This document shows, one piece after another, positions 56,945 to 64,000 of a stretch of 64,000 nucleotides of DNA. The notes below the pieces were generated by a model. It was given only the letters and a program-made list of their open reading frames with translations. It did no database searches and was not told where the DNA came from. Origin of the DNA: Morinoia aosen. Taxonomy: Eukaryota; Arthropoda; Malacostraca; Amphipoda; Talitridae. The position numbers were made by a program, and so were the translations under genes. Position 1 is the first letter of the stretch. Each line of letters opens with the position of its first letter. The stretch covers positions 46,769,757 through 46,833,756 of the forward strand of contig CM059562.1 in NCBI GenBank assembly GCA_030386875.1, given 5' to 3'.

Positions 56945-57279
56945 AAATCGGGGTCCCTGATTACCGTCGAAGGCTAGCCCACCTGGCAGTATTTGTATAC
57001 CTCCGAAAGTACTGGGTCCCTTAGGGTGCCGTCGCGAATGCGGGTGCTGGTAACTGGAGTTGACTCAAGGAAGTTCATTAGCGACGTCCATTCCGCTGGG
57101 ATGGGAGTGGCTTCCTCGGGAGTTGGCAATGCTAGATGACTGAGAACGTCAGTCGAGCCCAACAGTACGCCCGACCGGTCACGCAAGGTGAACTTGTAGG
57201 ATTGCAGCAGTAGAGCCCAACTTTGAATGCACCCGGATGCCATAGGCACCCGACTCGTGTAGACGAGGCTCGCCACTGA
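56945..57279 (-). pseudogene. Ty3/gypsy pol fragment (end of RNase H and linker)
   Basis: The minus-strand frame 56,974-57,276 reads IQSWALLLQSYKFTLRDRSG, then DVLSHLALP, AEWTSLMNFLESTPVT and IRDGTLRDPVLSEVYKYC. This follows the usual gypsy order after the RNase H domain (RxQRWALxLxxYxFxIxYRxG, NADxLSRLPLP) leading to the integrase zinc-binding region. Only this piece is present, with both ends cut. It is unrelated in position to the integrase piece at 18.4 kb; whether both belong to one family cannot be told. Confidence 0.75.
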
Positions 57280-57428
57280 GGCTCATATTTGTGTGTGTGT
57301 GAGCCCGAAGTTCCCTATTCGCTCTGATCGAATTCGTGAGGCGCGGCGCACGTGAGCCTCGCAGCTCAGTCCCCGGTCAGTGTGTAGTTGGCAGTCATCA
57401 GGTGTGGTGTAACCCTTGGCTCATCGAT

Positions 57429-57550
57429 TATGGCTGATTTAACGCTGCCACGAGAAACTACATTGCTTTTAATTGAAATTTACTAAGCCCATCAATGCAT
57501 TTGGCAGACCAAAAGCTGCAAATATAAGGAGGCTACTCTCCACTATATTT
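57429..57550 (+). pseudogene. MADF-domain remnant (tentative)
   Basis: Reads MADLTLPRETTLLLIEIY, a stop, then AHQCIWQTKSCKYKEAT. This resembles the first helix and the LWDxxSxxYK segment of MADF DNA-binding domains, which occur in many insect transcription factors and as the accessory protein of PIF/Harbinger transposons. Too short and broken to be sure. Confidence 0.35.
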
Positions 57551-58020
57551 GAATGAAAATAAACGAATATAGTATCATTTCACTCATGCAAATAAAAAAG
57601 AGATTACGTATTTTTTGATGCAGCAGCAATATTCAGACAACCTCGTCTACTGCACCCCATCTTTCATAGCAGTTGGCCACAAACTGACTGATTTTGAGCA
57701 GCGCGCGCTCCGTGGTACGCTCTATGTCTAGTCTAAACGCACATGGCTCATGTGAAGCTCCACACGAGGCGTCTACACGTGAGCCTGCAGCAAAATGGAT
57801 ACCAGTGTAAACAGGGCTTAATGCATATTCCTGGCCTTCCAAACTTGGAGTAATGTTAGGGTCAACCTCAATTTTGAAAGTTCTTCCCTTTAAAGCAGCC
57901 AAGGTCTGGTTAAAACAAACTGGGAAATTTTTATACTAGCCCTTCAGGTTGAGCAGCAAGCTTATGCACGCTGCCTGCCACTATAGTAAACCCTAGGGAA
58001 TCAATAAGGTTTATGTTTTA
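57551..58020. other. No gene recognised
   Basis: Contains CCAGTGTAAACAGGGCTTA near 57,804, which resembles the inner end of the Harbinger-type MITE at 62,719-62,985 and might be a single surviving MITE end. The minus-strand frame here has no recognisable domain. Confidence 0.35.
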
Positions 58021-59059
58021 TGTTTGACATATTATCATGAAAGGTTCGGTTAGCATAGGTCAAGAAGAAATACATTAGAATATGCAACGTTAGGATAGCT
58101 TAGGTTAGAATATGCTATGATAGAATTTGTTAGGTAATGTTGATTACATATTTTATCTCAGGTCCATGTTTTTTATGTTTGACATATTATCAGGGGCAGT
58201 TTGGTTAGGGTAGGCTAGGATAGGTTATTATAGGTTAGGTTAGGTAAAACTGACGATTTTTTCCATGGATCCACGTTTGTTTACGTTTGACATATCAGGA
58301 TCGGTTCCGTTCGCATAGGAGAGGTTAATATATACCATGTTACGATGAGTTACGATAGAATATGTTATGTTAGAATTTGTTGGGTAATGTTTATCGAATT
58401 TTCTTACGGGTCCACCTAGCCTTACGACGATATTGGTTAAGTAAGGTTAGGTTAGGTTAGGATAGGATATGTTAGGATAGGACAGGTTTGGATAGGTTAG
58501 GATATGTCAGGATACGTTAGATTAGGATAGGTTAGGTTAGAGTATGTTAGGTAATTTTGATGAAATTTTTTCACGGGTACAAGATTTTCTTTATGCTTGA
58601 CATATTATCAGGATAAGTTCAGTTAGGGTAGGTTAGGATATATTATGTTAGGATAGGTTAGGTTAGGTTAGTATATGTTAGGTAATGTTGATGGAACTTT
58701 TTCACGGGCACACGGTTTTTATACCTTCGACATATTATCAGGTTCGGTTAGGATAGGATAGTATAGGTTAGCTTAGAATATGTTCTGTTGGAATTAGTAA
58801 GGTAATGTTGTCCAATTTTTTTTTCACGGGTCGACCTAGCGTAACGATGGCATTGTCCGTGGAATTTCCACGGGTCATGTTAGTATTTCTTAATACCTTT
58901 ACAACTGAGTTCTCGTGTAACGCTCTCATCCGAGTTTGCGGTATCATGGATGCCAAATTCCTGTGTGTTACATAAAAAGCTCCCATATACATGCATTAGT
59001 ACGTTTGACATTTTCTCATGTTTGCAAATTTAGATAATGTTGACGACATTTTTTCACGG
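58021..59059. repeat. TTAGG-like complex tandem repeat
   Basis: Runs of GGTTAGGTTAGGATAGG alternate with a phrase like GTAATGTTGATGAAATTTTT, TTTCACGGGTCCAC and TTTGACATATTATCAGG. Together they repeat roughly every 130-190 bp, six or more times. The TTAGG core equals the usual insect telomere unit but is degenerate and interspersed, so this is an internal repeat rather than a telomere. The same repeat continues at 62,602-62,715, 62,990-63,025 and 63,850-64,000 around later insertions. Confidence 0.85.
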
Positions 59060-59459
59060 TTTAGAAGACTTGCCTCAGTAACATTTTTCTTAGTTCCGTA
59101 CCATACGATTAACGCTGTAATCGCGCCTGTAATTTCTAGCCCAGGCATAAGAGAATAGAATGTCGACAAGTAAACAGCCTAGGTCTTCCGATGATTCGGT
59201 AAGAAGCATCTTTAGCGTTTAAGATTTCAACTGTACTAAAATGAATGTGTTTAGTTTTCAGTTATGTAGAATATCGACCTTAATGTAACAGGAGCCTTCG
59301 TTCAGTTAGGTAAAATTAACTGCATTTGTACTTTTCGCATCAAACTTTAATTTTTCAATATTTCTTCTCTGCAGAAACAACGTGTTAATAAACGGTAACC
59401 ATCGTCTCGAATCATCTTAAATTCCCAAAAAAGCAGAAAACCAAAAATAGTTTTCTACA
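59060..59459 (+). repeat. 5' LTR of the BEL/Pao element
   Basis: Begins TTTAGAAGACTTGCC (first G of TG mutated to T) and ends GTTTTCTACA. Nearly identical to the 3' LTR, with a handful of substitutions. Confidence 0.93.
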
Positions 59460-59487
59460 GTTTCGAATCAACTGCCTTGCTGCATAA

Positions 59488-61965
59488 ATGTCTAAACGGG
59501 ACGAAGACGCAGGTTCCTCTCGCTATCCACCTGGTAAAAAACCATCCACGTCGAAAAAAGATGAAGACGCAGTTCCATCGAGCCAGCCACCTGCTGCAAA
59601 ACTAGCATCCGTTAGCAGGACGATGCATGAAATTGAACGCTTACTACGTGGAAAAAGCAGGGACCTGCCGAAAATTAAAACAGAATTTACTGAATACCTG
59701 ATTAGGGCCGACCGATTGTTTGAAGCATGCACTGACGAGAACGACTTACTGTGGCTGGAACCGCATAAGAACAAAATTAATAACTTCCGCCAAGAAATGG
59801 AAAATCTATTCAGTCAACATCGAGACATTCCGTCTTATAGCGGTCAGCCTGCGAATACGATGAAAACAAGATCTAATCCTTCTTCCTGCTCTGGTGTTTC
59901 CTCCACGTCATCTGCTCGCGTTAAGCTCGCCGAAAGGAAGGCTAAACTGGCAGTCGAAGTGTTACACCTTAGGAAACTTGAAGAACTAGAACAACGACAA
60001 TTGCGATTAAAATTTAAAATTAAAAAGGCTGACCTAGAAAAAACTCAGCTCGAAACTAAACTGCTGGAAGCTGAATTAAACAAAATCGAAAAATTGGACG
60101 ACACGTGTTGCGGTGACGAAATCCAGGACTCTCGTCGAGAACTGGACGTAGATATGAAATCTGCTCCTCGAGTTTTACTCCGGAGTACCGACCAAATAGC
60201 CGATGTTCTATCTAGACAAAATGAAATTTCTCAAGCCCTCATCAAACAACAAGAGCAATTATCTCTTCCCAAAAAGGACATTGAGGCATTCGGAGGGTCG
60301 GTCATCACAAAATTCAAGGTATTCATGAACAAATTCGAGTCAATTATCTAATCCAAATGTCAATCCGAAATTGAAAAGTTGACCTACTAGGAGCAATTCA
60401 CTAGAGGAAAAGCTCTTCAACTAGTACAAACCTGTTCGTCTTGTGATGAATCACTCGGATATTCAAAAGCAAAAGAACTCTTTCACAAAGAGTACGGAAA
60501 CGAATACAAAATTGCAAATGCATATTTAGAATCTCTGTCAGCGTGGCCTGATATAAAGTCTGAAGACAAGGACAACCTTCAGGAACTTGCAAACTTCCTG
60601 CTCCGCTGTAAACACTATCTGGAGAACCGAACAATTTCCAATCAGTTGGACAACCCTAAGGAAATCATGAATGTCGTCATGAAGCTTCCACTCAGACTGA
60701 GGGAACGCTGGAGAGTTAAAACCTTCAACATTTCAAAGGACAACAGAACTGTTATTTTTGATGACCTGGTCAACTTTGATCAAGACGAATCAAGCATACT
60801 AAACCAGTCTCTGTTTGGAAGAATTTCGGATACCATTTCTGCGAAAACGCAAAGTGAAACAGAACCTAAATTCAAAACCAAATCTTTACTACAATCATCG
60901 AGCAGTGGATTGAATCCGATCGAGAAATTTTGCGAATATTGTCAAAAGTCGAACCACGATCTCTCGTACTGTTTCTTGTTCAAGAAACTTTCTTTTGATG
61001 CCAAAACTAATTTTGTAAAATCAAAAGGCTTATGCTTCGCCTGGTTATCTAAGGGACATACTTCAAAGGACTGCCTTCAAAAACTAAATGGCTCCATTTG
61101 TAAACAAAAACATCCGTCGATTATGCACAACGCGAAAAGGTCAGTCTGTACCGAAAAAACCCTTACCAACTCTTGCCTCAGTGATGGTGCAGCAGCAGCA
61201 TCCTCCCAAGATTTCAACTCGCAAGTAGAGCCAAGCGTCAGAACCAATTGCGTCACCGAAATGAAGGAAAATAGCCCAAAACCTATTTCGTGTCCAATAG
61301 TTCCTGACTACATTTCTGCGACAAACAATGAAAGTAAAATATTGGTCAATGTTGCTTTGGATCCACATTTATCAGATTGCTGGATTCGAGAAGATCTTGC
61401 CAAAGTTCTAAATGTGGAACAAGTGCCCACGCAAGTAACGCTAGCTACCATGCAAGATAAGAATAAAAATGTAAATGTAAACGTTGCCTACCATCTACAA
61501 ATCGAAAACTTCGAACTGAATAAGAAAACAGAAATTCCAGTTCTGTACACTCGATCGACGGATTCATGGCCCTTTACTGACAAGGACATACCCTATCGTA
61601 CGGATATTGAAAGTTTTAAACATCTGTCGGTCGTTCCGTTTAACTTCGTGAACTCAGAAGTAACTCTCCTGATCGGGATGAATATGCCTGGCCTCTTGAA
61701 ACCTCAAAAAACTGTGGATGGAGGCTGGTCTCAACCCTTCGCTGCACTGTATTGGCTTGGATGGGCCATAAACGGGCCTACTACTCGAAACGAACAAAGA
61801 AAAACTTGCCTTCGGTCTAAATTGGAGGAAATCGAAAAAAAAATGGAAAAGTTTTATGCTCAAGATTTCATTGACGACTCAATCGGACGCTCTCAATCTG
61901 TTGACGATCTGAAGTGGCAACAAAGCGTTGAATCAAGTTTACGAAAATTACCAAATGGTCTTTAG
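59488..61965 (+). pseudogene. BEL/Pao gag and protease region
   Basis: The frame starts at the ATG at 59,488, 28 bp after the LTR, and stays in register to 61,965 except for two stops (60,349-60,351 and 60,388-60,390). It begins Ser- and Lys-rich, then has a long charged helical segment around residues 150-230 (RKLEELEQRQLRLKFKIKK) likely to form a coiled coil. The gag core follows (YSKAKELFHKEYGNEYKIANAYL, LPLRLRERWRVKTF). A BEL-type Cys/His region comes next (FCEYCQKSNHDLSYC, then GLCFAWLSKGH with a Trp where a Cys is expected, DCLQKL and HPSIMHNAKR). The protease-like part has DCWIREDLAKVLNV and ends GLLKPQKTVDGG and YWLGWAINGP. The last residues (DDLKWQQSVESSLRKLPNG) are the start of the RT region. 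The RT itself is deleted. Confidence 0.88.
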
Positions 61966-62117
61966 GCAGAATTGAAAACCTTCTCCTCAGTGAGGACGGC
62001 CGAAATCATACTGCTAGAGTACGCGTTAGCAAATATAAAGACGGAACCGAATCACGACTAGGTTCTAAGTTGATTGTGCCCCCTATTTCTAAGTTAGTTC
62101 TGTTAGCTTCTCTGTAA
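61956..62117 (+). pseudogene. BEL/Pao pol C-terminal tail after deletion
   Basis: In a different frame from gag and protease, starting at the deletion junction: WSLGRIENLLLSEDGRNHTA, then VSKYKDGTESR and KLIVPPISKLVLL, stop. WxLGRI...G.DG is the typical end of the BEL/Pao integrase, just before the 3' LTR. The junction lies at about 61,951-61,958. Confidence 0.8.
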
Positions 62118-62196
62118 CCGAATTTTTTCTTTTATGTGAATTTGAATGTATGTTCAATAAAACAATAGAAATCCCTCCATTCAAATTGAGGGCCGG

Positions 62197-62596
62197 TGTA
62201 GAAGACTTGCCTCAGTAACATTTTTCTTAGTACCGTACCATACGATTAACGCTGTAATCGCGCCTGTAATTCCTAGCCCAGGCATAAGAGAATAGAATGT
62301 CGACAAGTAAACAGCCTAGGTCTTCCGATGGTTCGGTAAGAAGCATCTTTAGCGTTTAAGATTTTAACTGTAATAAAATGAATGTGTTTAGTTTTCAGTT
62401 ATGTAGAATATCGACCTTAATGTAACAGGAGCCTCCGTTCAGTTATGTAAAATTAACTGCATTTGTACTTTTCGCATCAAACTTAAATTGTTCAATATTT
62501 CTTCTCTGCAGAAACAACGTGTTAATAAACGGTAACCATCGTCTCGAATCATCTTAAATTCCCAAAAAATCAGAAAACCAAAAATAGTTTTCTACA
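62197..62596 (+). repeat. 3' LTR of the BEL/Pao element
   Basis: Begins TGTAGAAGACTTGCC and ends TTTTCTACA; 400 bp, the same length as the 5' LTR. Confidence 0.93.
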
Positions 62597-62601
62597 CACA
62601 G

Positions 62602-62718
62602 GTCCATGTTTTTTCATGTTTAACATATCAGAATAGTTTTAGTTAGGATAGGATAGCAGCATATGTTAGGTTAGGATGGGTTAGATTAGAATATTTTATG
62701 TTAGAATTTCTTTGGTAA
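62602..62718. repeat. TTAGG-like complex repeat, continuation
   Basis: Same repeat as 58,021-59,059, resuming after the BEL/Pao insertion with GGTCCATGTTTTTTCATG and runs of TTAGG. Confidence 0.8.
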
Positions 62719-62985
62719 AGGCCTGTTCACACGATCTTTGAGTGGGCGCGTGAGCAGTGAAGAGAGGCGCAAGCCCCGCCCACTTGCTCTCGCTTCAGGC
62801 TCATTTACTTGCTCAATGACAGTGCGTCTGTAATGACACTGACAAGCTCTGGCCAGAGCGATGAAAACGAGCTTAGTCCGCATTTTCATTGAGCTGTAAA
62901 TGCGCCTAAAACGAGAGCAAGTAGGCTGGGTTTGCGCCTCTCTTCACTGCTCACGCGCACACTCAATGATCGTGTAAACATAGCT
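62719..62985. mobile_element. Harbinger-type MITE, 267 bp, nearly fully palindromic
   Basis: The outer 75 bp or so are imperfect inverted repeats: AGGCCTGTTCACACGATC at the left, GATCGTGTAAACATAGCT at the right, with inner parts GAGCAGTGAAGAGAGGCGCA / GCGCCTCTCTTCACTGCTC. Flanked by TAA on both sides (62,716-62,718 and 62,986-62,988). Removing it restores the host repeat phrase GGTAATGTT, which occurs intact several times at 58-59 kb. Its ends differ from those of the 530-560 bp MITEs, so it is a second family. Confidence 0.88.
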
Positions 62986-63025
62986 TAATGTTAACTAAAT
63001 TGTTTCACGGGCCCATCTAGCTTAA

Positions 63026-63849
63026 CCCGCGCACGGTCGCGCATCCCTCAGAAAAGTAGTCAATTTACCCGCGTTACTCTGCCGTTCCCTGTTCACTTAC
63101 CGTAATAGGCAGAGATGTAAAAATATGAAGTAATGAGTAAAAAATGTTGCTTTACACTTTGATGTTGTCAGATTTTTGATAACTTGAACCGTTTCTTTGT
63201 AATATGGAGTCAAACTCCGTAGATTTTTGCACAACATTGCTTCAAAGAGATCAATGGCCATTTTTGTGTTTTGGGAACAATGTAATGTTTTTCACTGCTA
63301 TTTTATGCAGAAAATCTTTCCAAACCTGCTGATGTTTTTATTTTTCCTCTACAACAATTAGAAAAAAAGTTATGACCATTTATGTCTACTAGGTGTTATC
63401 CATTCTTCGTTTTAGTTCCTACATAAATGCATGTTTGCATGTCTGGTTATATTACTGCAAGTATAGTGTTTCGAAACTTGTAATTTTCACACAATATGAA
63501 TAAAATACTGCTCTACACGCTACTGACTTCAGATTTGTCTTATTTGCCATTTTTACGAAATAAGGCGAAATAAGGCCCTGAGTAGTTTCGCTGGTAACTG
63601 AGGCTGCCACTGACTGTTCGCACGCACACCCTCTCACGGTCGCCTCATTTACCACACTGACTGTGCTTACCCCTCCCAACTTCCAAGTGGTTGGAGCTCT
63701 GCCTTAACCCCCACAATGTGGGGGTTTCTGGCTCCAGCTGTGTAGCACTCGCTGAGACGATCATTTTGGTGTATAACAACTTGGGGTTATGCCTTACGTC
63801 TGGCAACCAGTGAGCCTGGTAAATGAGGCGACCAGTTACAGTGCGCGGG
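63026..63849. mobile_element. piggyBac-type MITE, 824 bp, TTAA-flanked
   Basis: Ends CCCGCGCAC and GTGCGCGGG, flanked by TTAA at 63,022-63,025 and 63,850-63,853. Without the element the host reads CATCTAGCTTAACGATGACG, matching the intact repeat phrase ACCTAGCGTAACGATGGCAT near 58,835. The interior is non-coding. It includes a strong hairpin (AACCCCCAC-AAT-GTGGGGGTT, 63,706-63,726) and repeated GAGGCGACC / GGTCGCCTC motifs near the right end. Confidence 0.85.
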
Positions 63850-63853
63850 TTAA

Positions 63854-64000
63854 CGATGACGTTTATCAAGTTAAGTTAGAATAGGTAGTGTTAAGATAAG
63901 TTAAGTTAGGTTAGGATAGGATAGGTTAGGTCAGGATAGATTAGGTCAGGATGAGTTAGGTTAGGTTACGATAGGTTAGCATAGGTTACATAATTTTTCC
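63854..64000. repeat. TTAGG-like complex repeat, right end
   Basis: Degenerate GGTTAGGATAGG runs continuing to the window edge; same family as 58,021-59,059. Confidence 0.85.

Larger units (their letters stand above)
59060..62596 (+). mobile_element. BEL/Pao LTR retrotransposon with internal deletion
   Basis: Two 400-bp LTRs (59,060-59,459 and 62,197-62,596) flank a 2737-bp interior with gag, a zinc-knuckle region, protease-like sequence, the first few residues of the RT region and then, abruptly, the C-terminal tail of pol. RT, RNase H and integrase are gone. Flanks CACGG (59,055-59,059) and CACAG (62,597-62,601) form a 5-bp target duplication with one difference, the size expected of BEL/Pao. 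Removing the element rejoins the host TTAGG-type repeat unit. A purine-rich tract (GAGGGCCGG) precedes the 3' LTR. Confidence 0.92.

Noticed and set aside
58021..64000. True chromosome end (TTAGG telomere)
   Set aside because: The repeats are degenerate, interrupted by long unique phrases, and flanked on both sides by other sequence.

Overview
The window is eukaryotic, AT-rich, repeat-dense DNA, most likely from an insect or other arthropod. The evidence is degenerate TTAGG-type repeats, a BEL/Pao retrotransposon, a protein family I recall as multicopy in arthropods, and LINEs, SINEs and MITEs nested in each other. I see no intact host gene, no rRNA or functional tRNA gene and no CRISPR array. 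Nearly everything recognisable is a transposable element or its debris. All family names come from reading translations by eye, without a database search.

Region 1-15,800: a 27-bp minisatellite and several inverted and tandem repeats, then a decayed copy of an arthropod multicopy protein family. That copy is split into two parts (about 3.2-4.0 kb and 15.2-15.8 kb) around an 11-kb block. The block holds LINE copy A (5.67-10.65 kb), a complex dispersed repeat called 'R' here, and a 2.4-kb palindromic foldback region.

Region 15,800-27,000: remnants of a Ty3/gypsy pol gene (minus strand), LINE copy B (the 5' end of ORF1 only), mixed hAT and PIF/Harbinger transposase debris, a 797-bp TTAA-flanked piggyBac-type MITE, and another R copy.

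Region 27,000-49,500: LINE copy C, first broken by a MITE and then split by a 15,842-bp insertion. The insertion is a non-autonomous LTR retrotransposon arranged LTR-internal-LTR-internal-LTR. One 4-bp target-site duplication (TATT) flanks the whole array.

Region 49,500-64,000: a second copy of the MITE, two tRNA-derived SINEs, R copies with a 1.34-kb long-inverted-repeat element inside, a gypsy RNase H remnant, and a TTAGG-like complex repeat. That repeat hosts three clean insertions: a BEL/Pao element with matching 400-bp LTRs but an internal deletion, a Harbinger-type MITE and a second piggyBac-type MITE.

The most interesting system is the LINE family. It encodes an OTU-type cysteine protease domain directly upstream of, and in the same frame as, an APE endonuclease and reverse transcriptase. 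In both copies that cover the junction, a single in-frame UGA separates the two halves at the same aligned position, and there is no in-frame AUG between that UGA and the catalytic start of the endonuclease. This suggests stop-codon readthrough (the copy A context is UGA-CUA) as the way the enzyme is made.
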